Source of the DNA: CAYNNP01 sp964398215
GTDB taxonomy: Bacteria; Planctomycetota; Planctomycetia; Pirellulales; Pirellulaceae
Direction: 5' to 3'
DNA length: 7,989 nt
Assembly: GCA_964398215.1 (NCBI GenBank)
Contig: CAYNNP010000278.1
Location: 1 to 7,989, forward strand
Positions 1 to 6,055 of this stretch are shown here, one piece after another (positions within the stretch are counted from its first letter, which is position 1; each line of letters starts with the position of its first letter). The translations under genes were made by a program, and so were the position numbers. The notes under the pieces were generated by a model, which saw only the letters and a program-made list of their open reading frames with translations, was not told where the DNA came from and searched no databases.

Positions 1-21
1 GTTCATCGTCCAGTGAAACGG

Positions 22-44
22 GGATCCGCCAAAAAGGCGAATTC
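22..44. repeat. Variant hairpin repeat, GGATCCGCC-AAAAA-GGCGAATTC
   Basis: The two arms GGATCCGCC (22-30) and GGCGAATTC (36-44) can pair across an AAAAA loop, with one C/A mismatch and one G-T wobble. The outer parts of the arms resemble the GGATTC and GAATTC arms of the repeats at 62-81 and 492-511, so this may be a rearranged member of the same family with a longer inner stem. It lies in a gap with no gene. Membership of the family is an inference from arm similarity only. Confidence 0.4.
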
Positions 45-57
45 AGCATCCAATAAA

Positions 58-84
58 GTAGCTGGATTCACCAGAATTCAGGCC
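58..84 (+). repeat. Dispersed hairpin repeat, copy A
   Basis: This 27-base unit matches 488-514 at 26 of 27 positions, differing only in the loop (A instead of G at 70). It folds as CTGGATTC (62-69), loop ACCA, GAATTCAG (74-81): eight consecutive pairs, one of them a G-T wobble. It lies downstream of the small membrane protein gene, which is read towards it. The look is that of a REP-like intergenic element. No transposase that could mobilise it is present in the window. Confidence 0.7.
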
Positions 85-100
85 AGCCGCAAGATGGTAA

Positions 101-132
101 CCCGACGCGTGAGTTTAAAACCCACGCTCGGG
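101..132 (-). terminator. Hairpin downstream of the small membrane protein gene, possible terminator
   Basis: CCCGA (101-105) pairs with TCGGG (128-132), and GCGTGAG (107-113) pairs with CCCACGC (121-127) across a TTTAAAA loop. One base is bulged (C106) and there is one A/C mismatch, giving about eleven pairs. It begins about 25 bases past the stop of the minus-strand gene at 157-453, where a terminator would be expected. On the minus strand no clean T-run follows the stem, so it may instead be another intergenic repeat element. Confidence 0.4.
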
Positions 133-156
133 TAAAAACGATGTGCGCGGGCGAAC

Positions 157-453
157 CTACGAGAAACGCTTTCGCTTCATTGATGCCCATGAAACCCAGC
201 AAACGATGGTGATCGCAATGCAAACAACTGCAACCCATGTAGCATCGCTCGCAAGTTTGTTCATTGGAAAGCTGTTTTGGCGATATGCGTCAGTACGTTG
301 CCAGTGCCAATGAGTCAACCAAGCGCATACGGCGCACCCTGTCGGGAGGGCGCAAACGCAAAACGAGAATCCGAGAGCAAGCCATAGAAACACTCCAGGC
401 TTTGAGGTGCCAGCATTGTCTGCACTCGTTATTTCATACGGGTTGGGCTTCAT
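157..453 (-). CDS. Small two-helix membrane protein, function unknown
   Basis: This 98-residue protein has ATG as start and TAG as stop. It opens with a short polar segment containing N-P-Y-E (residues 4-7), a motif I associate with small planctomycete membrane proteins that start with NPY[EQA]. Two hydrophobic segments follow, at about residues 21-46 and 72-92, separated by a polar loop rich in Trp, His and Arg. The protein ends in the basic tail KRKRFS, consistent with a cytoplasmic C-terminus. No clear Shine-Dalgarno precedes the ATG and no enzymatic motif is visible. It stands alone between two copies of the hairpin repeat. The membrane topology makes it more credible than the overlapping plus-strand frame at 264-464. 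I do not recognise a family, and a chance open frame cannot be excluded. Confidence 0.55.
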   Translation of the reverse strand: MKPNPYEITSADNAGTSKPGVFLWLALGFSFCVCALPTGCAVCAWLTHWHWQRTDAYRQNSFPMNKLASDATWVAVVCIAITIVCWVSWASMKRKRFS

Positions 454-487
454 GGTCGTGGTAAGATGTTTAGTTCTAACTTTGCTG

Positions 488-514
488 GTAGCTGGATTCG
501 CCAGAATTCAGGCC
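488..514 (+). repeat. Dispersed hairpin repeat, copy B
   Basis: This is the best-formed copy: CTGGATTC (492-499), loop GCCA (500-503), GAATTCAG (504-511), giving eight pairs including one G-T wobble. It is in the same orientation as copy A at 58-84, and the two bracket the small membrane protein gene as direct repeats about 430 bases apart. The similarity covers GTA before the stem and GCC after it, so the unit is somewhat longer than the hairpin itself. Confidence 0.7.
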
Positions 515-543
515 GGTCAGTAACAACCGAAAGTCTTGACGAG

Positions 544-557
544 TTCGCTACGCCTGA
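544..557 (+). repeat. 14-base segment repeated inverted at 7893-7906
   Basis: TTCGCTACGCCTGA here is matched exactly by the reverse complement of 7893-7906. Similarity continues loosely on both sides: GTCTTG lies upstream and CC downstream in both copies, with an indel between GTCTTG and the core. Both copies sit in intergenic gaps close to members of the hairpin repeat family, which suggests a second short dispersed repeat of this genome. A chance 14-base match in 8 kb is possible but unlikely given the shared flanks. Confidence 0.5.
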
Positions 558-621
558 TCCAATTCTATATCTGGTTACAGCACCAGGGCGAATCATTGTT
601 TGAATCTGTGTAAATTCGTCC

Positions 622-647
622 GCAGTGGGATTCGCCGGAATTCCTTG
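622..647 (+). repeat. Dispersed hairpin repeat, copy C (divergent)
   Basis: GGGATTC (627-633), loop GCCG (634-637) and GAATTCC (638-644) form seven pairs with the same G-T wobble at the same stem position as copies A and B. At the seventh pair, counted from the loop, copies A and B have T-A whereas this copy has G-C. That double change keeps the stem intact. It lies about 150 bases upstream of the lepA start, outside any recognised gene. Confidence 0.55.
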
Positions 648-793
648 TTTTGCGATGAACTTCTCGCGGCTGGTGCTGTCTGTTGCTGGCGCTTCTGCCT
701 ACCAAAAAAAGCAATGCCTACTTTTCTAGCGTGAATTCATTACGATTGTTGATTCACGACAACCAATCTTTTGTTCTTGAAGACTCGCGACGT

Positions 794-2590
794 ATGAAAC
801 AGATTCGCAACTTTTGCATCATTGCACACATCGATCATGGCAAATCGACGTTGGCCGACCGGCTGATCCAAGCCTGCGGTGGCGTCACGCAACGCGAGCT
901 GCATGATCAAATGCTCGATTCGATGGACATCGAACGCGAGCGCGGGATCACAATCAAAAGCAACACGATTACTTTGGCGTACAAGTCGCCTGATGGAACC
1001 GAGTATCAGCTGAACTTGATCGATACGCCCGGGCACGTTGACTTTTCACATGAGGTTCGTCGTTCCCTAATGGCTTGCGAGGGCGCCTTGATGGTTGTGG
1101 ATGCGTCGCAAGGTGTTGAGGCGCAAACGGTTGCCAATTTGTACATTGCGTTGGAGTACGATCTGGAGTTGTTGCCGGTCATCAACAAGATCGACTTGCC
1201 CGCTGCCGATGTTGATCGTGTCCGCGAAGAAATTGATGCGGATTTGGGATTGGATCCTTTCGCGGCCATTCCGGTTTCTGCAAAGACCGGTCAAGGCATC
1301 GAAGATGTTTTAGAGGGAATTGTCCAGCATCTTCCGGCTCCTGAGGGCGATCCCAAATCACCACTAAAGGCCTTGGTTTTCGATGCTCATTTTGACAAAT
1401 TCCGCGGTGTGATTTTGCAGTGCCGAGTGATGCAAGGCACCTTGAAACCTCGCGATGTGATTCACTTCATGCACGGCGGCCGAGACTACAAAGTCGATGA
1501 GCTTGGATACAACCAGTTCAAACTGAATCCCCGAGAATCACTATCAGCTGGCGAAGTTGGCTACATCGTCGCGGGCGTAAAGAGTGTTCAAGACATCGAA
1601 ATTGGCGATACGATTACGCTGCTGGATCAACCTGCTGACGAACCGATTCCTGGTTACCAAAAAGCGAAGCAGGTCGTGTTTTCTTCCGTTTACCCAATGA
1701 GCACGGATGAGTACCAGGATTTGACCAAAGCTCTGGAAAAGCTATCGATCAATGACGCAGCGCTGACTTTTGAAAAAGACAGTTCGGCTGCGCTGGGATT
1801 CGGTTTCCGCTGCGGTTTTTTGGGCCTTCTGCATTTGGATGTGATCCAAGAACGCTTGCAGCGCGAGTTTGATCTAGGGCTGGTGATTTCAGCGCCTTCG
1901 GTAAAGTACAACCTGAAATTGAATGATGGGACGACGGTCGAAGTTGACAATCCAACCTATTGGCCCGATCCAACACTGATCGATTCGGCAACCGAACCGT
2001 ACATCAAGGCATCGATCCTGACTCCAGAGGAATTCGTCGGCCCGGTGATGGAGCTTTGCCGAGAACATCGCTCCGAGAGTCAAACCATGAACTACTTGGC
2101 TGCTGGACGGATCGAAGTCACCAGTGAAATGCCTTTGGGCGAAGTCCTGTTTGATTTCTATGGCAAGCTAAAGATGATCACGCGTGGGTATGGTTCGTTT
2201 GACTACGAGCAAATTGAATATCGTAAAACGGATGTTGTGAAAGTCGACATTTTGGTCAACAAAGAGCCCATCGATGCATTGGCGTACTTGGTGCATCGCG
2301 ACAAGGCGCGGACGCGGGCACTGCATTACTGCGAGCAACTTGCCGAGGCGATTCCTCGCCATCAATTCAAAATTCCGATTCAGGGCGCGATCGGTGGTTC
2401 AATCATTGCTCGAACAACGATCGCACCGTTCAGAAAGGATGTGACCGCCAAGCTTTATGGTGGCGATGTGACTCGCAAAAAGAAGTTACTAGAAAAGCAA
2501 AAGAAGGGGAAAGCCAAAATGAAACAGTTTGGCAGCGTCAATATCCCCCAGAAAGCCTTTGTGTCGGTACTGCGAGCCGACAAGGATTGA
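794..2590 (+). CDS. lepA: Elongation factor 4 (LepA), ribosome back-translocase GTPase
   Basis: LepA/EF4 is a translational GTPase that binds the ribosome in an EF-G-like way and is implicated in remodelling or back-translocating stalled complexes and in initiation or subunit assembly. The ATG at 794 gives 598 residues, the usual family length. The frame is open back to a TTG at 683, but the extra 37 residues have no LepA character. A weak GAAGA (779-783) sits 10 bases before the ATG. The GTPase motifs are complete: G1 AHIDHGKS (residues 11-18), switch I ERERGITIK (47-55), G3 DTPGH (77-81), G4 NKID (131-134), G5 SAK (162-164). EF-Tu-like domain 2 and EF-G-like domains III and V follow. The LepA-specific C-terminal domain ends with GGDVTRKKK (from about 556) and the basic run before GSVNIPQKAF. 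It appears monocistronic and converges on the gene at 2671-3192. Nothing is missing or broken. Confidence 0.97.
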   Translation: MKQIRNFCIIAHIDHGKSTLADRLIQACGGVTQRELHDQMLDSMDIERERGITIKSNTITLAYKSPDGTEYQLNLIDTPGHVDFSHEVRRSLMACEGALMVVDASQGVEAQTVANLYIALEYDLELLPVINKIDLPAADVDRVREEIDADLGLDPFAAIPVSAKTGQGIEDVLEGIVQHLPAPEGDPKSPLKALVFDAHFDKFRGVILQCRVMQGTLKPRDVIHFMHGGRDYKVDELGYNQFKLNPRESLSAGEVGYIVAGVKSVQDIEIGDTITLLDQPADEPIPGYQKAKQVVFSSVYPMSTDEYQDLTKALEKLSINDAALTFEKDSSAALGFGFRCGFLGLLHLDVIQERLQREFDLGLVISAPSVKYNLKLNDGTTVEVDNPTYWPDPTLIDSATEPYIKASILTPEEFVGPVMELCREHRSESQTMNYLAAGRIEVTSEMPLGEVLFDFYGKLKMITRGYGSFDYEQIEYRKTDVVKVDILVNKEPIDALAYLVHRDKARTRALHYCEQLAEAIPRHQFKIPIQGAIGGSIIARTTIAPFRKDVTAKLYGGDVTRKKKLLEKQKKGKAKMKQFGSVNIPQKAFVSVLRADKD

Positions 2591-2614
2591 CGAAAGGCAA
2601 AATGGTTAGCCCGT

Positions 2615-2630
2615 GGCCAGCTTGCTGGCC
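2615..2630. terminator. Hairpin between convergent genes, possible bidirectional terminator
   Basis: GGCCAG (2615-2620) pairs with CTGGCC (2625-2630) across a CTTG tetraloop, 25 bases after the lepA stop and about 40 bases beyond the stop of the convergent gene at 2671. An outer GGTTAGCC (2604-2611) could also pair with GGCTACC (2651-2657), with one bulge. No T-run follows on either strand, so it is not a canonical intrinsic terminator. The call rests on the compact stem and its position in a convergent gap. Confidence 0.45.
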
Positions 2631-2670
2631 GAAAGGCAATCGATCGCTTTGGCTACCGACGCTGTGGTCG

Positions 2671-3192
2671 TTACCAACGATGCTCGGGACGATCTAGAAT
2701 TTCGCGAACCAGAATGGCTTGCTGGATTCCACCTGAGCGACGTAGCATATTGATCAGGTCGATCGCTGTATTGCCAGTTGGCATCATGGAATCTCTCAGT
2801 GCTTCCCTGGCATCGGCCGCTTGTTGCACTTGTTCAGCCGCTTGGACTGCTTCCTTGCGATTCCGTTTTTCCTGAGCGGTTTCTGGGATCACTTCCGCCA
2901 CGACGATCGGTTCAACGACCTGCGCCTGTTGAACGCGGCCTGTTCGCGGAGGCCTTTGTGATTGTTGCTGAGGGCGACGCTGTTGTTGTCTTTGCTGTTG
3001 CTGCGGAGGTCTCTGCTGCTGCTGAGGATTCCGTTGTTGTGGAGCTTGGCGTTGCGGGGCGGGTTGGCGCTGTTGAGGCTGGTGCTGCTGTGGTGGTTGC
3101 AACTGCGGACGAGGAGCCTGTCCGCCTCCGGCTTCTTTCGCCTTTTTCCGTTCGGCTGCGCGACGCAAAAAATCTTCTAGATCGCCTGCCAT
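2671..3192 (-). CDS. Gln/Pro/Arg-rich low-complexity protein, conserved-looking ends
   Basis: This 173-residue protein has no enzymatic motif and I cannot name its function. It has three parts. The charged N-terminal helix-like segment MAGDLEDFLRRAAERKKAKE covers residues 1-20. A low-complexity stretch at about residues 25-85 is rich in Gln, Pro and Arg, with 28 Gln among residues 25-79. The C-terminal part, about 100-173, includes an Ala/Glu/Gln helix-like stretch and ends MLRRSGGIQQAILVREILDRPEHRW. The ends look like a family I recall in planctomycetes, while the middle is probably disordered and variable. There is no signal peptide or membrane segment. The gene lies 118 bases downstream of floA on the same strand, so co-transcription is plausible. 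The ATG at 3192 has only a weak purine-rich AAAGAA upstream. Plus-strand frames across the repetitive region are shadows. Confidence 0.8.
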   Translation of the reverse strand: MAGDLEDFLRRAAERKKAKEAGGGQAPRPQLQPPQQHQPQQRQPAPQRQAPQQRNPQQQQRPPQQQQRQQQRRPQQQSQRPPRTGRVQQAQVVEPIVVAEVIPETAQEKRNRKEAVQAAEQVQQAADAREALRDSMMPTGNTAIDLINMLRRSGGIQQAILVREILDRPEHRW

Positions 3193-3310
3193 GATGTCGT
3201 TCTTTGGTATCGGGTAGTGAACAGAGTCGCTGATGGTGGAAGTTGTTCGGCGTAGGCGGTTCTAAGCACAACGGAGCTGTCGCGTCTTGCCGCCTAAGCA
3301 ACCGAACCGC

Positions 3311-4414
3311 TTACACAGGATCGGTTGGTTTGTGCTGATGAGTGTCTTTTGCACCAACAGCCAGCGCTTTTCTCATTTCGGTATCAGCGCTAACATTCTC
3401 CAGTTTATAGTAGTCCAAGATATGCAATTTGCCTGTCTTGAACGCCTCTGACATTGCTTCCGGTACAGCGGCTTGTGCCAAGACCAGCGACGCGCGACTT
3501 TCTTGGATTTTCGCTTGCATCTGTTGTTCTTCTGCAACCGCCGACGCACGCTTGCCTTCTGCACGAGCCCGTGCAACCTGTGTATCGGCTTCCGCCTGGT
3601 CAGCTTGGAGCCGAGCACCAATGTTGGCACCAACGTCGATGTCAGCGATATCAATCGAAACGATCTCAAAGGCCGTTTGCGAGTCCAGCCGTTTTGCGAG
3701 TACTGCTTTACTGATCACATCCGGATTCTCAAGAACAGCTTTGTGATTCGCAGCACTACCAATGGCACTCACGATTCCTTCACCAACCCGTGCAATGATG
3801 GTTTCTTCCGTTGCACCACCGATCAATTGCTGCAAGTTCGCACGAACAGTCACACGAGCTTTTACTTTCAACTGAATACCGTCTTTTGCAACCGCATCCA
3901 ACGAAGGCTTCGCGGAGCCTCGGGGTGGGCAATCGATTACTTTCGGATAAACGCTTGTCTGAACGGATTCCAAAACATCACGACCTGCCAAGTCGATTGC
4001 CGTTGCCTCACGGAATGTCAACGAAATCGTCTTTGCTTTGCGAGCCGCGATCAGAGCACGGATAACCTGTTGAACATTTCCACCCGCAAGATAATGTGCC
4101 TCCAGTGCTTCGCCCGTTAGCTCGGGATCCGTCAACCCAGCCTGTGTCGCCATGATCTTGCTACGAACAATAGTCCGTGCGTTGACCTTTCTGAACGTCA
4201 TTCCGATCAAGTCAAAAATGCCAATTCCGGAATTCGTCAGGCGGGCTTGGAACCACAGCCCAAAGTAGCTGGCGAACACGAAAAAGATCACTAAAATAAC
4301 TGCAAAGCCGATCAGTGCAGCAATCAGGGCGCCCATCGTGGTGTTGGAGATGCCGTTATTGTTGGCCAAAATGCCAAGGCTAGTTACGAATTGCGAATTG
4401 AACTCGACGATCAT
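3311..4414 (-). CDS. floA: Flotillin-like protein FloA (SPFH family)
   Basis: FloA is a membrane-anchored SPFH protein that oligomerises and scaffolds functional membrane microdomains. This 367-residue protein has one membrane segment (about 28-53). A body strongly matching bacterial FloA follows: EAHYLAGGNVQQVIRALIAA (105-124), AIDLAGRDVLESVQ (139-152), the RVTVRAN and GGATEETIIARVGEGIVSAIGS region (187-220), and FEIVSIDIADIDVG with ADQAEAD (249-277). An Ala/Glu/Gln/Arg-rich coiled-coil stretch (about 278-320) and a DADTEMR-like VSADTEMR (341-348) come next. It is longer than the Bacillus protein because of about 25 extra N-terminal residues and a short insert near 163-176. The ATG at 4414 is supported by GAGGGA (4421-4426) six bases upstream. 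M27 lacks such a site. The NfeD-type protease or partner often encoded beside floA is not within the window. The Gln-rich gene follows instead. Confidence 0.96.
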   Translation of the reverse strand: MIVEFNSQFVTSLGILANNNGISNTTMGALIAALIGFAVILVIFFVFASYFGLWFQARLTNSGIGIFDLIGMTFRKVNARTIVRSKIMATQAGLTDPELTGEALEAHYLAGGNVQQVIRALIAARKAKTISLTFREATAIDLAGRDVLESVQTSVYPKVIDCPPRGSAKPSLDAVAKDGIQLKVKARVTVRANLQQLIGGATEETIIARVGEGIVSAIGSAANHKAVLENPDVISKAVLAKRLDSQTAFEIVSIDIADIDVGANIGARLQADQAEADTQVARARAEGKRASAVAEEQQMQAKIQESRASLVLAQAAVPEAMSEAFKTGKLHILDYYKLENVSADTEMRKALAVGAKDTHQHKPTDPV

Positions 4415-4420
4415 TTACGT

Positions 4421-4426
4421 TCCCTC
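4421..4426 (-). promoter_or_regulatory. Ribosome binding site of floA
   Basis: On the minus strand GAGGGA lies six bases before the ATG at 4414. It is the strongest Shine-Dalgarno in the window and favours the first ATG over the internal one at residue 27. Confidence 0.7.
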
Positions 4427-4437
4427 ATTGGTGCATT

Positions 4438-4457
4438 GGCTCATACGCGAATGAGCC
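4438..4457. promoter_or_regulatory. 20-bp near-perfect palindrome in the floA leader, possible operator
   Basis: GGCTCAT (4438-4444) and ATGAGCC (4451-4457) are perfect inverted arms around ACGCGA. The central CGCG is itself palindromic, so a single symmetric pair breaks the symmetry of all 20 bases. It lies 24 bases upstream of the floA ATG, between the candidate promoter and the ribosome binding site. It could be an operator for a dimeric regulator or an RNA hairpin in the leader. No regulator gene is nearby to suggest which. Confidence 0.5.
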
Positions 4458-4474
4458 CCCGTGGATAGTTATTC

Positions 4475-4505
4475 ATAATGTCCTGCCCTGACGCGGCACT
4501 GTCAA
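4475..4505 (-). promoter_or_regulatory. Candidate sigma70-type promoter of floA
   Basis: On the minus strand a consensus TTGACA (4500-4505) is followed after 19 bases by CATTAT (4475-4480), which matches TATAAT at four of six positions. Transcription would begin near 4468, giving a leader of about 55 bases that contains the palindrome and the ribosome binding site. The spacer is at the long end and planctomycete promoters are poorly characterised, so this is a suggestion only. Confidence 0.4.
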
Positions 4506-4673
4506 CAATACTGGATGCCTGGAACCGCCTGCGGACGATGTTTTTAAGCTGGGTAGTCCATTCAAAGACAACAGTTCGCGTTCAAGTCCGTGGATTCAGG
4601 CCTATCGACGGCAGATGATTCGCTGCCACAGTACAATTATTGGCACAATTGCTGCTTGAACCAAGGAATGAAA

Positions 4674-5549
4674 ATGTTTCGCGTGTTGCTATTTGGGATT
4701 GCTACGGTCGTTATGGGTGCCGGATTTGGGCAGGCGGAAGACAAAGCCAAGGTGGTTTTTATTTCTGGCAAGCCCAGTCATGGGCGGATGCGACATGAGC
4801 ACAGGGCCGGCAATATGATCTTGGCAGAGGCTTTGAACAATTCCGGATTGAATGTCCAAGCGAAGCTTGTTCCCCATTATGGCTATCCGAAAGACCCGAA
4901 GGTTTTGGATGACGCCGCGACAATCGTGATCTTTTGTACCGGTCATCGTGGGCATGTCCTTAAGCCTCGATTGCAAGAATTTGATGCGTTGATGAAAAAG
5001 GGCGTTGGCGTCGTGATGGTTCATTGGGCGACTGAAGCCGAGAAGGGAGACGCTGGCGATAAGTTCCTGGAGTGGATGGGCGGTTTTTGTGATTTGGATT
5101 GGTCGGTGAACCCGCACTGGGCACCAAAGTTCAAGGACTTTCCGGACCATCCAATCTGTCGCGGCGTTGAACCGTTTAGCATCAATGATGAATGGTACTA
5201 TCACATGCGGTTTGTCAAAGGGATGAAGGGCGTGACTCCGATCCTGTCTGATGTTCCGCCGCTTGAAACGCTTCGCCGCGCCGATGGCCCGCGAAGTGGA
5301 AATCCGACGGTGCGTAAAGCGGTTGAATCTGGCGAGAGCCAACATGTTGCCTGGGCCTATCAACGACCAGACGGTGGTCGAGGTTTCGGTTTCACTGGTG
5401 CCCACAACCATGACAGTTGGCAAGACGATAATTTTCGACGTGTCGTGCTGAATGCGATCCTATGGACCGCCAAGGTGGAAGTACCAGCAGGTGGCTGTCC
5501 CTCCAACGCTCCCAACGATGAACAGATCGAAAAGAATCTGGACAAATGA
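4674..5549 (+). CDS. Secreted ThuA-domain protein (trehalose-utilisation family, GATase1-like fold)
   Basis: ThuA-fold proteins resemble class I glutamine amidotransferases. ThuA of rhizobia is tied to disaccharide utilisation, but the many planctomycete members have no assigned reaction. The chosen ATG at 4674 has AAGGA (4663-4667) six bases upstream. The ATG at 4668 overlaps that site's spacing, and a GTG at 4590 would bury the signal peptide. The 291-residue product starts with a signal peptide (MFR, then a hydrophobic run to about 18) with likely cleavage after GQA at 21, so it is exported. The ThuA domain fills the rest: KVVFISGKPSHG (26-37), HEHRAGN (41-47), VIFCTGHRGH (85-94), VMVHWATE (114-121), and the closing GFGFTGAHNHDSW with VVLNAILWTAKVEVP. 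A short polar tail with one Cys ends it. No amidotransferase-like GxCxG nucleophile elbow is seen. It is divergent from floA and convergent with the macro-domain gene. Confidence 0.88.
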   Translation: MFRVLLFGIATVVMGAGFGQAEDKAKVVFISGKPSHGRMRHEHRAGNMILAEALNNSGLNVQAKLVPHYGYPKDPKVLDDAATIVIFCTGHRGHVLKPRLQEFDALMKKGVGVVMVHWATEAEKGDAGDKFLEWMGGFCDLDWSVNPHWAPKFKDFPDHPICRGVEPFSINDEWYYHMRFVKGMKGVTPILSDVPPLETLRRADGPRSGNPTVRKAVESGESQHVAWAYQRPDGGRGFGFTGAHNHDSWQDDNFRRVVLNAILWTAKVEVPAGGCPSNAPNDEQIEKNLDK

Positions 5550-5583
5550 AAAAGCTCACAGCCTCTGCCGCTTAGAATCGCGA

Positions 5584-6048
5584 TCAGGGGCGGAATCGAA
5601 CGATCCGAATGAGGCCATCAAAGTCACATTTGCTCAGTTCGTCTTGCATCATCAACAGGATATCATCAGCAGACCCGCCGCCAGTGCCAGCGCCGATCAA
5701 CGGTAGCGCCATCGATTTAAAATTCTGTTCGGATGCTAGAGCGACAGCATTGCGAGTCGAGTCGCGGATTGAACGTTCCGAGGATCGCCACCACATGCTG
5801 ATGCCAGCGACGTGGATAATTGACTTGAAAGGAAGCTTACCGGGTCCGGTGATGACCGCGCCGCCCAGCGGAATCGGGCCAAGTTTCGCTAGTTCGCGAA
5901 ATGGAGCATAGCCGCCGCGTTTCTTGATCGCGCCCGACACGCCCTGCGGCAACAGCAACCACCACGGAATGATGTTGCGGTTCCAAGCGTTCACGATCAC
6001 ATCAACTTCTTGGTCAAGCAGGTCGCCGTCGACAGTTTGAATCTGCAT
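5584..6048 (-). CDS. Macro-domain protein (ADP-ribose binding or hydrolysis family)
   Basis: Macro domains bind ADP-ribose and related metabolites, and some remove ADP-ribose from proteins or nucleic acids. The ATG at 6048 gives 154 residues starting MQIQTVDGDLLDQEVDVIVN, which is the usual beginning of the fold. The frame extends upstream to 6153, but that part overlaps the preceding gene and looks unrelated. Visible signatures are GD (8-9), VIVNAWNRN (17-25), PQGVSGAI (34-41), PLGGAVITGPG (60-70), IIHVAG (77-82) and the phosphate-loop PLIGAGTGGGS (116-126). The N-A-W-N-R-N followed by I-I-P-W-W variant marks a subfamily different from the classical NAAN type. It is a single compact domain with no signal peptide, so it is cytoplasmic. 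Only 7 bases separate it from the desaturase stop, which suggests co-transcription and probable translational coupling. No strong Shine-Dalgarno of its own is visible. The substrate is unknown. Confidence 0.85.
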   Translation of the reverse strand: MQIQTVDGDLLDQEVDVIVNAWNRNIIPWWLLLPQGVSGAIKKRGGYAPFRELAKLGPIPLGGAVITGPGKLPFKSIIHVAGISMWWRSSERSIRDSTRNAVALASEQNFKSMALPLIGAGTGGGSADDILLMMQDELSKCDFDGLIRIVRFRP

Positions 6049-6055
6049 TGATCTG

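Larger units (their letters stand above)
454..793. other. Intergenic gap upstream of lepA with repeats
   Basis: This stretch between the small membrane protein gene and lepA carries hairpin repeat copies B and C. It also carries a segment around 532-560 containing TTCGCTACGCCTGA, which recurs inverted near the right end of the window. A TTGACG at 536-541 has no -10 at workable spacing, so I call no lepA promoter. The lepA frame stays open upstream to a TTG at 683, but those 37 extra codons do not resemble LepA. Confidence 0.6.

Noticed and set aside
264..464. Plus-strand 66-codon frame opposite the small membrane protein
   Set aside because: It is Arg-rich with no motif and ends by chance; the minus-strand frame has membrane segments and an NPYE start.
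536..571. TTGACG ... TATATC as a lepA promoter
   Set aside because: The spacing is 24 bases, too long for a sigma70 promoter, and the -35-like part belongs to the repeated segment.
683..793. Upstream TTG start adding 37 residues to LepA
   Set aside because: The 598-residue product from the ATG at 794 has the standard LepA length and start (MKQIRNFCIIAHIDHGKS). The extra residues have no LepA character and the region lies next to repeats.
2930..3115. Trinucleotide-like CTG/TTG runs as a tandem repeat or CRISPR-like array
   Set aside because: The irregular triplets simply encode the Gln-rich stretch of the minus-strand protein; there are no constant repeats with unique spacers.
3253..3296. 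Inverted TAGGCGG / CCGCCTA between floA and the Gln-rich gene
   Set aside because: The stem is 7 bp with a 30-base loop and no T-run, and a chance match in a short GC-rich gap is likely.
3473..4120. 215-codon plus-strand open frame opposite floA
   Set aside because: It is antisense to strongly conserved FloA sequence; its Cys- and Arg-rich translation is typical of a shadow frame.
4609..4637. TACAAT at 4632-4637 as a -10 for the ThuA gene
   Set aside because: The hexamer is good but no -35 lies at 15-19 bases; TCGACG upstream is 21 bases away. Too weak to call.
4689..5423. 244-codon minus-strand open frame opposite the ThuA gene
   Set aside because: It is wholly antisense to a gene with clear ThuA motifs and a signal peptide. 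Its composition (His, Arg, Met-rich) shows no fold or motif.
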